This document shows positions 9,684 through 17,856 of a stretch of 64,000 nucleotides of DNA, one piece after another; within the stretch, counting starts at the first letter, position 1; each line of letters begins with the position of its first letter. Position numbers and translations under genes: made by a program. Source of the DNA: Streptomyces sp. CB02261 (GTDB lineage Bacteria > Actinomycetota > Actinomycetes > Streptomycetales > Streptomycetaceae); NCBI RefSeq assembly GCF_001905665.1, contig NZ_LIVX01000001.1, positions 992,001 to 1,056,000 on the forward strand. Direction: 5' to 3'. The notes beneath the pieces were generated by a model that ran no database searches, was not told where the DNA came from, and saw only the letters and a list, made by a program, of their open reading frames with translations.

Positions 9684-9837
9684 GGCGGGCTCCCTTCAGG
9701 AGTGCAGTCGAGCTGCGTGAGCTGCTGTGATCCGGTGACCCTTATCTACCCTTCACAAGCGCACAATTCACCTGAGGAAGGCTGAATTTATGTCCGGATG
9801 AAGGCAGTTGGGGATCGGACCCGCAGCGCGGGACTCC

Positions 9838-10359
9838 CTACGGGATGACGATCACGGGCCGCTGCGCGCGCCGCGCGAGCCGCCCGGCCACCGAGCCGAA
9901 GATCCGTCCGACGATCCCGTGCGTGGAGCCGACCACGATCGCGTCGGCCGAGTACTCGCGGCCGACCTCCTCCAGCTCGTGGCAGATGTCCCCGCCGCGC
10001 TCGACGAGGATCCAGGGCACCTCGGAGAGGTGTTCGGCGCAGGCCAGCTCGAGGCCGAGGACCTCGGTGCGGTGGTCGGGCACGTCGACGAAGACGGGGG
10101 GCTCGCAGCCGGCCCACACCGTGGTGGGCAGCCGGTTGGCCACGTGCACGATGATCAGGCCCGAGCCCGAGCGCCGGGCCATGCCGATGGCGTACGCGAG
10201 GGCGCGCTCACTGGACGTGGAGCCGTCGAAGCCGACGACCACCCCGTGCCGGAAGGCCGGGTCGCAGGCATGACGTGGCTGTTCTACCGCCAGGGGGTCG
10301 ACCGTGGAGTCGGCGACGCGCTTGCGGTCCGCGGGTTCGGAGAATTCGTGACCGGCCAT
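9838..10359 (-). CDS. universal stress protein (UspA family)
   Basis: Single-domain universal stress protein of 173 residues. After a 38-residue variable N-terminus comes the start of the Usp fold, GVVVGFDGSTSSERAL. The C-terminus carries the ATP-binding pattern G-x2-G-x9-G-S in VGSTHGIVGRIFGSVAGR, followed by RPVIVIP, so it should bind ATP. Such proteins support survival under hypoxia, stationary phase or other stress; the inducing signal is not evident. It is monocistronic. Confidence 0.85.
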   Translation of the reverse strand: MAGHEFSEPADRKRVADSTVDPLAVEQPRHACDPAFRHGVVVGFDGSTSSERALAYAIGMARRSGSGLIIVHVANRLPTTVWAGCEPPVFVDVPDHRTEVLGLELACAEHLSEVPWILVERGGDICHELEEVGREYSADAIVVGSTHGIVGRIFGSVAGRLARRAQRPVIVIP

Positions 10360-10705
10360 CGGTGTCTCGGCGAAGAGGGTCCTCGTGGGAAGGGACGGGG
10401 AAAGGAGGCAGACGGAACAAGGGTGGCGGAGGAGCTGTGTGTCCGGGAATCATCTTCCCAAGCCCATACCCCCAAGGGTACGGCGACACTCCTCTCCTGC
10501 CCAGGGCCCGCCGTACCGCTCCCGGCGTGCCCGCCGCTCGCGCACGGCGTTCCAGGGAGCATGCACGAGCGGCTCGGGATCTGGCAATGCCGGTTGTGCC
10601 CTACAGGCGTCCGTACGGGGGCCAAACGGACGTCGCCGAGAGTGACCGGAGCGTTCCGTTCCTCGTTGCCCACAGGTCCAGCCCACCGTCGCAGGGAGAC
10701 CGCCC
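10360..10705. other. 346-nt divergent intergenic region
   Basis: Lies between the universal stress gene (minus) and a small membrane protein (plus). No ORF here looks coding. The only structure I see is a short inverted repeat TACCC-CCAA-GGGTA (10467-10480) roughly 110 bp upstream of the stress gene. I find no clear DevR/DosR box (GGGAC-N-GTCCC). Confidence 0.4.
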
Positions 10706-11071
10706 GTGCCCGCACCATCGACCGCCGCCGGCCAGACCTCCACCCCGCCCGCGTCCGTGCTCGCCGCCCCGCGCGGCCGCCGCAGGGCCCCCGTCCTCTC
10801 CCCGCCCGCCGCGGCGCACCAGGACCCGGGAAGGGCGGCGGGGGCGACGCCGGGGGCGGGGGCGGCGGACCAGGCGGGTGACGTCGTCCGCTGGGCGGTC
10901 TTCTGCTGCGTCCTGGTCCCGGTGGTGCTCGTCGCCTACGGCACGTCCCTCGGCGGGGCCGCCGGCACCGCGCTCGGCCTCGTCTCGGTGACGGCCGCCT
11001 GCCGGGTGCTGCTGCGCCGCTCGGAGCGCGGACTGCGCGGCGAGAGCGGCCGCGGCAGGCGACGCGGCTGA
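10706..11071 (+). CDS. small membrane protein of unknown function
   Basis: 121 residues. The first 58 are Pro/Ala-rich and disordered. Two hydrophobic segments follow (about 60-80 and 83-98), joined by a Gly-rich turn, and the tail is strongly basic (RRSERGLRGESGRGRRRG), so both termini are probably cytoplasmic. The GTG start has GCAGGGAG upstream at a suitable distance. I do not recognise the family. It directly precedes adpA's long leader region on the same strand but is separated by 469 nt, so cotranscription is unlikely. Confidence 0.55.
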   Translation: MPAPSTAAGQTSTPPASVLAAPRGRRRAPVLSPPAAAHQDPGRAAGATPGAGAADQAGDVVRWAVFCCVLVPVVLVAYGTSLGGAAGTALGLVSVTAACRVLLRRSERGLRGESGRGRRRG

Positions 11072-11540
11072 GGGGGGCGCCCCCCGCCGATCACGCCGGA
11101 CCACCTAGGACAAAACCGGCCTGAATCGGGGCCCCGGACGTGCCCGCCCCCCTTCGAGTTGACAGGTTCGTACAGCCGAACCCATATGTTTTCAGCCAAC
11201 TTCCATCCCTCGGCGAGTCCTTGGCGTAACGATTGCCCAACCCCGGCGCCGACACCCGAGAATGCCCCGCTCCACGGGCCCGCACCCCCCGCGTACGGGG
11301 GCGTTCGCCACCCCGCCCCCGTCCCGGGCCGCCGCCGGACGGCAGGCTTCGCGATCGATCGCTTCACGCCAAGTGGCCTTGTCGACAATCCACCGGATGG
11401 AGAACTTGTCACGCCGGCGCCATGGGACGCAGTAGATTCGATCATGGGTACCGAAGACTGGGGTCTCGTGCAAAACCGAGGGGAAACGTGCAGGAGCGAC
11501 ACGACCAGGGAGACGCGAACACCGAGGGGGGCTTAGCGTC
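11072..11540. promoter_or_regulatory. adpA upstream control region
   Basis: 469 nt without a convincing gene, upstream of adpA. It contains a promoter-like pair at 11159-11190, a dyad inside that promoter (11165-11182) and a 12-bp palindrome GCGATCGATCGC (11351-11362). If transcription starts near 11197, the adpA leader is about 340 nt. A long regulated leader fits what is known of adpA, which is controlled transcriptionally and post-transcriptionally in Streptomyces. Confidence 0.6.
11159..11190 (+). promoter_or_regulatory. probable adpA promoter with internal operator-like dyad
   Basis: TTGACA (11159-11164) matches the -35 consensus. The -10 element is less sharp, in CCATATGTT (TATGTT at 11185 gives a 20-nt spacer, CATATG gives 18). 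The spacer is almost filled by the inverted repeat GGTTCG-N6-CGAACC (11165-11182). A repressor bound there would block RNA polymerase directly. In S. griseus the gamma-butyrolactone receptor ArpA represses adpA at its promoter, but I cannot tell whether this dyad is such a site. Confidence 0.5.
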
Positions 11541-12710
11541 ATGAGCCAGGACTCCACCGCGCCGGAGGCCGCACGGAAACTGACCGGGCGCCGCCGTCGC
11601 GAAGTCGTCGCGGTGCTGCTGTTCAGTGGCGGCCCCATCTTCGAGAGCTCCATCCCGCTCTCCGTGTTCGGCATCGACCGGCAGGACGCCGGTGTGCCCC
11701 GCTACCGGCTGCTCGTCTGCGCGGGCGAGGACGGCCCGCTGCGGACCACCGGTGGTCTCGAACTGACGGCACCGTACGGCCTGGAGGCCATCAGCCGCGC
11801 GGGCACCGTCGTCGTCCCGGCCTGGCGGTCGATCACCTCGCCGCCGCCGCCGGAGGCGCTGGAGGCGCTGCGCCGCGCTCACGAGGAGGGCGCGAGGATC
11901 GTCGGTCTGTGCACCGGCGCCTTCGTCCTCGCCGCGGCCGGTCTGCTCGACGGGCGGCCGGCGACGACGCACTGGATGTACGCGCCGACGCTCGCCAAGC
12001 GCTACCCGTCGGTCCATGTGGACCCCCGGGAGCTCTTCGTCGACGACGGGGACGTGCTGACCTCCGCCGGCACCGCGGCCGGAATCGATCTGTGTCTGCA
12101 CATCGTGCGGACCGACCACGGCACGGAGGCCGCGGGCGCCCTGGCGCGCCGGCTGGTCGTCCCGCCGCGGCGCAGCGGCGGTCAGGAGCGCTACCTCGAC
12201 AGGTCTTTACCTGAGGAGATCGGCGCCGACCCGCTGGCCGAGGTCGTCGCCTGGGCGCTGGAGCACCTCCACGAGCAGTTCGACGTGGAGACCCTGGCGG
12301 CCCGTGCGTACATGTCACGGCGGACCTTCGACCGCCGGTTCCGCTCTCTGACCGGTTCGGCCCCCCTCCAGTGGCTGATCACCCAGCGGGTGCTCCAGGC
12401 GCAGCGGCTGCTCGAGACCTCCGACTACTCGGTCGACGAGGTCGCGGGCCGGTGCGGCTTCCGCTCGCCGGTGGCGCTGCGCGGCCACTTCCGGCGGCAG
12501 CTCGGCTCCTCGCCGGCGGCCTACCGGGCGGCGTACCGCGCGCGGCGGCCGCAGGGCGAGGCCGGTACGGCGGTGCTCGACGCCGTCGTGCCCGCCCAGG
12601 TCGCGGTGGGCGTCCGGCGCCCCGGGTCGCCGCTGGAGCCGGGCAAGCCGCAGTCCGACGTCTTCGCGCCCGGACGGGCGTCGCTGCCGGGCCAGCGCAG
12701 CGCGCCGTAG
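11541..12710 (+). CDS. adpA: AdpA, AraC-family master regulator of development
   Basis: Transcription factor of 389 residues that activates hundreds of genes for aerial growth and secondary metabolism. The N-terminal DJ-1/PfpI-like dimerisation domain (about 20-190) includes [17 protein letters not shown] and [13 protein letters not shown]. The AraC/XylS DNA-binding domain with two helix-turn-helix motifs follows (about 232-335; [17 protein letters not shown] and [12 protein letters not shown]). A variable Pro-rich tail closes the protein. A TTA leucine codon lies at codon 223, between the two domains, the position known for adpA, so translation should depend on the bldA tRNA. The ATG at 11541 is preceded by GAGGGGGG. 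It sits immediately upstream of ornA, as in other Streptomyces. Confidence 0.97.
   Translation: MSQDSTAPEAARKLTGRRRREVVAVLLFSGGPIFESSIPLSVFGIDRQDAGVPRYRLLVCAGEDGPLRTTGGLELTAPYGLEAISRAGTVVVPAWRSITSPPPPEALEALRRAHEEGARIVGLCTGAFVLAAAGLLDGRPATTHWMYAPTLAKRYPSVHVDPRELFVDDGDVLTSAGTAAGIDLCLHIVRTDHGTEAAGALARRLVVPPRRSGGQERYLDRSLPEEIGADPLAEVVAWALEHLHEQFDVETLAARAYMSRRTFDRRFRSLTGSAPLQWLITQRVLQAQRLLETSDYSVDEVAGRCGFRSPVALRGHFRRQLGSSPAAYRAAYRARRPQGEAGTAVLDAVVPAQVAVGVRRPGSPLEPGKPQSDVFAPGRASLPGQRSAP
12207..12209 (+). promoter_or_regulatory. in-frame TTA codon of adpA (bldA control point)
   Basis: TTA encodes Leu in DRSLPEE at codon 223. TTA codons are read only by the bldA tRNA in Streptomyces and mark developmentally controlled genes. 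I found no other in-frame TTA in the genes of this window. Confidence 0.9.
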
Positions 12711-12747
12711 CACCGACCCGCGCGGCCACGAGCGGCGCACCGCAGGA

Positions 12748-12789
12748 CCGACGGGCGTCCGGGGAGAACCTCTCCCGGGCGCCCGTCGG
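12748..12789 (+). terminator. hairpin after adpA
   Basis: Near-perfect inverted repeat (CCGACGGGCG ... CGCCCGTCGG, continuing inward through CCGGGGAGA/TCTCCCGG) 38 nt after the adpA stop. It probably separates adpA from ornA. Confidence 0.65.
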
Positions 12790-12867
12790 CGCGTTTCGGC
12801 GCGGTGGCGCGGTGCCGGGCGTCGCGGGCCCGGCCCGATCGTCGGGACACCCCCTAAGGTAGGGCGC

Positions 12868-13470
12868 ATGAACGATCGCATGGTGTGGATCGACTGCGAG
12901 ATGACCGGGCTCTCGCTGACGGACGACGCACTCATCGAGGTGGCCGCACTGGTCACCGACTCGGAACTGAACGTGCTCGGCGACGGGGTGGACATCGTGA
13001 TCCGCCCGCCGGACGCGGCCCTGGAGACCATGCCGGAGATCGTGCGCCAGATGCACACGGCCTCGGGACTGCTCGACGCGTTGCCCGGCGGCACCACGCT
13101 GGCCGACGCCGAGGCCCAGGTCCTCGCGTACATCCGCGAGCACGTCAAGGAACCCGGCAAGGCGCCCCTGTGCGGGAACTCGGTCTCCACGGACCGCGGC
13201 TTCCTCGCCCGGGACATGCCTGCCCTGGAGAGCCACCTGCACTACCGGATCGTCGATGTCTCCTCGGTCAAGGAGCTGGCCCGCCGCTGGTACCCGAGGG
13301 CGTACTTCAACAGTCCGGAGAAGAACGGCAACCACCGGGCGCTCGCCGACATCCGTGAGTCCATCGCGGAACTGCGCTACTACCGGGAGGCGGTCTTCGT
13401 GCCGCAGCCCGGACCGGACTCGGAGACCGCGAAGGAGATCGCGGCCCGCCACGTCGTACCGGCGGAGTGA
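12868..13470 (+). CDS. orn: oligoribonuclease Orn
   Basis: DEDDh 3'-5' exoribonuclease of 200 residues that degrades 2-5 nt RNA fragments and pGpG, the linear product of c-di-GMP. The ExoI motif is D9-C-E11 in WIDCEMTGL. ExoII lies in STDRGFL and ExoIII in HRALADI (H156, D161), so all catalytic residues are present. Position next to adpA matches the ornA locus of Streptomyces, where loss of the gene slows growth and blocks development. It also links to the c-di-GMP enzyme encoded at 37.6 kb. Confidence 0.95.
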   Translation: MNDRMVWIDCEMTGLSLTDDALIEVAALVTDSELNVLGDGVDIVIRPPDAALETMPEIVRQMHTASGLLDALPGGTTLADAEAQVLAYIREHVKEPGKAPLCGNSVSTDRGFLARDMPALESHLHYRIVDVSSVKELARRWYPRAYFNSPEKNGNHRALADIRESIAELRYYREAVFVPQPGPDSETAKEIAARHVVPAE

Positions 13471-13489
13471 TCCCCTCCGCCTAGGGCCC

Positions 13490-13533
13490 GCTCGCGCCCT
13501 CGAAGACCCCCTCGGGAAAACCCGGGCGCGAGC
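13490..13533 (+). terminator. hairpin after orn
   Basis: GCTCGCGCCC (13490) pairs with GGGCGCGAGC (13524) around a 24-nt loop, 20 nt after the orn stop and upstream of the tRNA-His promoter region. Confidence 0.45.
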
Positions 13534-13600
13534 ACCCTCCAGGACCCTGTAGACTTCTTCTCGGCCGGTCAGGGAAACCTTCGGGAACACCGCCGGACAT

Positions 13601-13674
13601 GGTGGGTATAGCTCAGCTGGCAGAGCACCTGGTTGTGGTCCAGGATGTCGCGGGTTCAAGTCCCGTTACTCACC
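13601..13674 (+). tRNA. tRNA-His (anticodon GTG)
   Basis: A full cloverleaf can be drawn. The acceptor GTGGGTA pairs with TACTCAC with one G-T pair, the anticodon stem CCTGG/CCAGG carries loop TTGTGGT, and the T arm is GGGTTCAAGTCCC. The extra G at 13601 opposite C at 13674 is the G-1 typical of tRNA-His. CCA is not encoded. Confidence 0.95.
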
Positions 13675-13680
13675 CTGAAG

Positions 13681-13716
13681 ACTCAGGCCCCGGTTCCGAG
13701 GAACCGGGGCCTGAGT
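13681..13716. terminator. bidirectional terminator, tRNA-His / xylanase
   Basis: ACTCAGGCCCCGGTT pairs with AACCGGGGCCTGAGT around CCGAGG, followed by CGTTTCT. It lies between the tRNA-His gene and the end of the convergent xylanase gene. Confidence 0.75.
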
Positions 13717-13721
13717 CGTTT

Positions 13722-15062
13722 CTACGTTCCCGACGTGCAGATGAGGGACGTCGGCGGCGGGTTGGTGCCCGACCAGGTGCCGTTGAGGCCGAAGGCGGCC
13801 GAGCCGCCCGGTGGCAGCGTCGCGTTGTACGGGAGGTGGGAGGCCGTCACCTCCGTTCCCGACTGGGTCAACGCCGTGTTCCAGGCCTGGGTGACGCGCT
13901 GCCCGGCGGGTTGGGTCCAGCGGACGGTCCAGCCGTCCAGCGGAGCCGTCCCGGTGTTCCGGAGGGTGGCCTGGGCCGTGTAGCCGCCCGCCCACTGCTG
14001 GGTGACGGCGTACGTGACGGAGCACACACCGGGGGCGGGCGGGGTCACCGGGGCGAGCGCCCCGGCGATCCCGTCGTAGGCCGGCTTCGGGTAGAGGTCC
14101 TCGTCGTAGAGGGTCGCCGCGCCCTGGCCGGGGAAGAAGTCCGGGATCCAGGAGTCGGAGTCCGTGAAGCCCCAGACGGTGACGCCCGCGCAGCGGGTGA
14201 CGGCCAGGCAGGCGCGGACGACGGAGGCGTAGTCGGCCTTCTGCCGGTCGAGCTTCTCGGCCGTCGCGGGCAGGGTCATCCGGACGTCGAGTTCGGTGAT
14301 CGCCACGTCCACGCCGAGGTCGGCGAAGCGGCGCAGGTTGGCCTCCAGGGAGGCGGGGACCTGGCCGAGGATCAGGTGCGCCTGGAAGCCGACGCCGTCG
14401 ACCGGGACGCCCTGCGCGAGGAGCCGCTTCACCAGGTCGTACATGCCGTCGCTCTTCGCGCCGACGGCCTCGATGGAGTAGTCGTTCAGATAGAGCTTCG
14501 CGGTCGGGTCGGCGGCGCGGGCGGCGCGGAAGGCGTCGGCGATGTACGACTCGCCCAGGGTGGCGCCGAAGACCGATCGGCGCAGGGTGCCGTCCTCGGC
14601 GAGGGGTTCGTTGACGACGTCCCAGTGGTCGACGCGGCCCTTGTAACGGCCGGCCTCGGCGGTGACGTGGTCGGTCATGAGGGTGCGGAGCTGGTCGGCT
14701 GTCCAGGTCCCGCCGGTGAGCCAGCCGGGGAGCTGGTTGTGCCAGACGAGGGTGTGGCCGCGGACCCGCTGGCCGTGGGCCTCGGCGAAGGCGACGACGC
14801 GGTCCGCGCGGCTCCAGTCGTGGCTGCCGCGGGTGGGCTCGACAGCGTCCCACTTCATCTCGTTGCCGGGGGTGAGGGAGCCGAACTGGTCCGCGGCGAC
14901 GTCCGCGTACCCTCCGGTGAGCCTGTCGCCGGTGACGGCGGTGCCGAGGTAGATGCCCCGGGCCTCGGCGAGGTCCCGCAGCGGGCCGCCGGCGGCGGCC
15001 GCGGGGGCGGCGGTCAGGGCGGCGGCCAGGAGCGCCGCCGCGGCGATCAGCCGACGGAGCAC
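13722..15062 (-). CDS. secreted endo-1,4-beta-xylanase, GH10-CBM2
   Basis: Secreted xylan hydrolase of 446 residues. It has a Sec signal peptide ending in AAPAAAA (about residue 24), a GH10 barrel (about 28-335) and a C-terminal CBM2 (about 345-446, with paired outer cysteines and conserved Trp residues). The acid/base is E152 in DVVNEP and the nucleophile is E257 in ITELDV. The GTG at 15062 is preceded by GGGAGGT and overlaps the end of the upstream GH74 gene by 16 nt, so the two enzymes are translationally coupled. The reading frame stays open upstream of this GTG, but that part only mirrors the GH74 gene. Co-regulation by the CebR-type operator at 17713 is likely. Confidence 0.92.
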   Translation of the reverse strand: MLRRLIAAAALLAAALTAAPAAAAGGPLRDLAEARGIYLGTAVTGDRLTGGYADVAADQFGSLTPGNEMKWDAVEPTRGSHDWSRADRVVAFAEAHGQRVRGHTLVWHNQLPGWLTGGTWTADQLRTLMTDHVTAEAGRYKGRVDHWDVVNEPLAEDGTLRRSVFGATLGESYIADAFRAARAADPTAKLYLNDYSIEAVGAKSDGMYDLVKRLLAQGVPVDGVGFQAHLILGQVPASLEANLRRFADLGVDVAITELDVRMTLPATAEKLDRQKADYASVVRACLAVTRCAGVTVWGFTDSDSWIPDFFPGQGAATLYDEDLYPKPAYDGIAGALAPVTPPAPGVCSVTYAVTQQWAGGYTAQATLRNTGTAPLDGWTVRWTQPAGQRVTQAWNTALTQSGTEVTASHLPYNATLPPGGSAAFGLNGTWSGTNPPPTSLICTSGT

Positions 15063-17689
15063 GGCGTACCTCCCAGGGTGAAGGCGGCCGGTACGGGGTT
15101 GGTGCCGGTCCAGCTGCCGGTGAAGCCGAAGGTGGTGGAGCCTCCCGGGGCGACGGCGCCGTTCCAGCCCGCGTTCCCGGCGGTGACGGCGGTACCGGTC
15201 TGCGCCGGCGTGGCGTTCCACATCTGGCCGATCCGCTGCCCGGCGGGGTAGTCCCAGCCTAGCTTCCAGCCGGTCCAGGCGGTGGTGGAGGTGTTGCTCA
15301 GGGTGACGTCGGCCTGGAAGCCGCCCTGCCACTGGTTGGTCACCTTGTAGACGACCTTGCAGGCGCCGGCCGGGGTTCCCGGGTCGGTGCCGCCCCCGTC
15401 GCCGCCGCCGGTGCCGGCCGTGTCGCCGTAGATGATGCCCCGGCCGTTGGTGGAGACGTACACCCGGCCGTAGACCCGGGGGTCGCCGGTGATCGCGCCG
15501 CCGGTCCAGCCCCACCGGTGGGCGTCGTCGTTGATCCGGACCCAGCTCGCGCCCGCGTCGGTGGAGCGGAAGATGCCGCGTACGCCGCCGATCTTCGCGC
15601 TCGTGTAGAGGGTGGGGTACGTGGCTCCGGGCGCGGCCTTGCCGAAGCCGATCGTGTCGGCCTGCTCGACCCCGGCCGTCCGGGTGAAGGTGGCGCCGCC
15701 GTCGGTGGAGTGCCAGAGGCCGTAGGCGGCGTCGGGGGCGCCGCCCGCGAGCCAGATGTCGCCCTTGCGGCCGGGGACGGCCTTGAAGCGGACGTTGCCC
15801 TTGGCGGGGAGGCCGGTGGCCTTGGCGGTGAAGGTCAGGCCGCCGTCCGTGCTGGCGTGGAAGGTGCCGGCGGAGAAGCCGTAGAAGGTGAGCGGGTCGA
15901 CGCGGTCGGACTCGACGGGCGCGCCGGCCGGGATGCCGGTGGACGCGGTCCACGCGCCGCCGGTGCCGGTGTGGACGCCGGTGCCGTCGGGGCTCCAGAC
16001 GAAGCGGGTGCCGTCCGCCGACGCGGCGACCGTGCCGCCGCCGGTGACGCCCTGGGGTTCCTGGCCGGGGCGCCAGGTGGCGCCGTTGTCGGTGGAGAAG
16101 GCGACGCGGGGCCCGCCGTCGAGGTGCCCGGCCCGGACGACGGTGTCGGGCTTGGTCTCGGCGAAGTCGACGCTGGTGGTGGAGGTGAAGTTGGGGCCGG
16201 TGAACATCATCGAGGGGACCTTGGTGAGGTCCGTGTGCCGGAAGCCGCCGATGTCGCCGAGGGCGCTGATCAGCGGGGCCCCGGAGGGCGGCGAGGCCAG
16301 GTCGAGGACGGCGGTCTCCTCAAGGCCCTGGACCATCGGCCGGATGGTGAACTTCGTCCCGGTGTCCCAGCGGGTGAGTTCGGTGGTGCCGTAGATCGTG
16401 GCGCCGGTGCCGTACATCATGCGGTCCGAGTCGAAGGGGTCGATCTCCAGGGCCTCGGTCATCCAGCCGAGCTTGGGGGTCTGCTCGGGCGGGGCGGGGC
16501 TGGCGCCCCAGGTCAGCCAGGGCGCGGAGGAGACGTCCATGGTGTAGCGGTCGGACCGGTTCGGGTACGAGGTGTAGTCCCAGGCCCTGGTCCAGTGGGC
16601 GCCGCTGTCGGTGGAGCGGAAGATCTGCGTGTCGGGGTACCAGGAGCTGTAGCCGGAGACCATGACCGTGCCGGGGTTCTGCCGGTCGACGGTGAGACCG
16701 CTGAAGCCGTGGTAGGTGTCGGCCTCGGCGACGGGGCTGATGTCCGTCCAGGCGCCGGTGGCGGTGGCGTACCGCCAGACCTTGCCCTTGCCGCCGTCGT
16801 ACGGGCCGGCCGTGTCGCTGTACGCGAGGTAGAGGTAGCCGTTCTCCGCGTCGAGGACGCCCTTGTGGGCGAGGTGTCCCGTGGGCTGGCCGGCCAGCCG
16901 GGTCCAGGTGGCGCCCGCGTCGGTGGAGCGGTAGACGGCGTTCTCCTTGTCCCCGACGCCGACGTAGATCGTGCGCGTGGCGCTGCCCGGGGTGCCGGTG
17001 GACTCGTCGAAGGTGACCCAGACGATGCCCTGCTCGTCGGAGTTGTAGCCGCTGGTGTCGGTGGGGTCCTGCTGGTAGTTGCCGGGGTTGGTGAAGGAGG
17101 TGACCTTCGCCCAGGTGGCGCCGGAGTCCGTGGAGCGCCAGAGGCCGTTGCCGCTGGGGGTGCCGAGGTAGAGGACGTTGTTGCGGTGCGGGTCGATCGC
17201 GAGGCGTTCGCCCATGCCGCGGCCCGGCATGTTGCCGCCGAGCTTGAAGGGGAGGTCGGCGCGCTGCCAGGTGGCGCCCCGGTCGGCGGAGCGCAGGACG
17301 GCGCCGTTGCCGGGGTCCCAGTCGTTGGTGTAGGTGCCGACGGCGGCGTACACGCGGTCGGGGTCGACAGAGTCGGTGGCGAGACCGACGACTCCGGTGT
17401 GGCCCCAGTCGTCCCAGCCGATGTGGTCGAGGAGCGGGGTCCAGGAGGTGGTGGCCTGGTTCCAGCGGTAGGCGCCGCCGATGTCGGTGCGGGCGTAGAC
17501 GAGGTCCTTCTCGCTCCGGTTGAAGACGATGCCGGGGACGAAGCCGCCGCCGTCGATCCGGACGTTCTTCCAGGTGTACGCGGGGGCCGCCGCCGTGGGC
17601 GCGGGGTCGGCGGCGGTGGCCGGCGCCGCTCCTGCGAGGAGTCCGGCGGTCAGGGCGAGCCCCGCCAGGAGGTGTCGGGTTCTGCGCAT
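15047..17689 (-). CDS. secreted xyloglucanase, GH74-CBM2
   Basis: Secreted enzyme of 880 residues that cleaves the glucan backbone of xyloglucan. A Sec signal peptide (cut after about residue 27) precedes tandem seven-bladed propellers built from many Asp-box motifs (S-x-D-x-G-x-T-W, such as STDSGATWAKV). The catalytic aspartates sit in ARTDIGGAYRW (D69) and ALGDIGGF (near 488), as in the family. A Gly-rich linker and a C-terminal CBM2 (about 775-880) give cellulose binding. Its 3' end overlaps the GH10 gene by 16 nt. AGGA precedes the ATG. A perfect CebR-type palindrome lies 24 bp upstream of the start, so the pair should be induced by cello-oligosaccharides. Confidence 0.92.
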   Translation of the reverse strand: MRRTRHLLAGLALTAGLLAGAAPATAADPAPTAAAPAYTWKNVRIDGGGFVPGIVFNRSEKDLVYARTDIGGAYRWNQATTSWTPLLDHIGWDDWGHTGVVGLATDSVDPDRVYAAVGTYTNDWDPGNGAVLRSADRGATWQRADLPFKLGGNMPGRGMGERLAIDPHRNNVLYLGTPSGNGLWRSTDSGATWAKVTSFTNPGNYQQDPTDTSGYNSDEQGIVWVTFDESTGTPGSATRTIYVGVGDKENAVYRSTDAGATWTRLAGQPTGHLAHKGVLDAENGYLYLAYSDTAGPYDGGKGKVWRYATATGAWTDISPVAEADTYHGFSGLTVDRQNPGTVMVSGYSSWYPDTQIFRSTDSGAHWTRAWDYTSYPNRSDRYTMDVSSAPWLTWGASPAPPEQTPKLGWMTEALEIDPFDSDRMMYGTGATIYGTTELTRWDTGTKFTIRPMVQGLEETAVLDLASPPSGAPLISALGDIGGFRHTDLTKVPSMMFTGPNFTSTTSVDFAETKPDTVVRAGHLDGGPRVAFSTDNGATWRPGQEPQGVTGGGTVAASADGTRFVWSPDGTGVHTGTGGAWTASTGIPAGAPVESDRVDPLTFYGFSAGTFHASTDGGLTFTAKATGLPAKGNVRFKAVPGRKGDIWLAGGAPDAAYGLWHSTDGGATFTRTAGVEQADTIGFGKAAPGATYPTLYTSAKIGGVRGIFRSTDAGASWVRINDDAHRWGWTGGAITGDPRVYGRVYVSTNGRGIIYGDTAGTGGGDGGGTDPGTPAGACKVVYKVTNQWQGGFQADVTLSNTSTTAWTGWKLGWDYPAGQRIGQMWNATPAQTGTAVTAGNAGWNGAVAPGGSTTFGFTGSWTGTNPVPAAFTLGGTPCSVG

Positions 17690-17712
17690 GGGGGTCCTGT
17701 CGACGAAGGGGA

Positions 17713-17726
17713 TGGGAGCGCTCCCA
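17713..17726. promoter_or_regulatory. CebR-type operator TGGGAGCGCTCCCA
   Basis: A perfect 14-bp palindrome identical to the operator of CebR, the LacI-family repressor of cellulose genes in Streptomyces. It is 24 bp upstream of the GH74 start and about 130 bp upstream of the divergent ABC transporter, so it could serve either or both. Confidence 0.85.
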
Positions 17727-17765
17727 CTATTGGTGGGCTGTCAGAACACGGTCAAGGTGCGGGAA

Positions 17766-17785
17766 CCGTCGAAGACGTTCGACGG
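17766..17785. promoter_or_regulatory. second inverted repeat in the GH74 / ABC divergent region
   Basis: CCGTCGAA-N4-TTCGACGG, perfect 8-bp arms, 71 bp upstream of the solute-binding protein start. It differs from the CebR site and may be an operator for the transporter operon. I do not recognise the regulator. Confidence 0.4.
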
Positions 17786-17856
17786 CGCTCCGCCGTACGG
17801 GTGGCGCCGCCGTGGGCTCCCCGCCCCCTGAGGCCCCGCGCACTACGGTCGGGATC

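Noticed and set aside
15063..15953. Upstream extension of the xylanase frame
   Set aside because: The stretch overlaps the GH74 gene in another frame, is Arg/His-rich and lies ahead of a good GTG with ribosome site and signal peptide.
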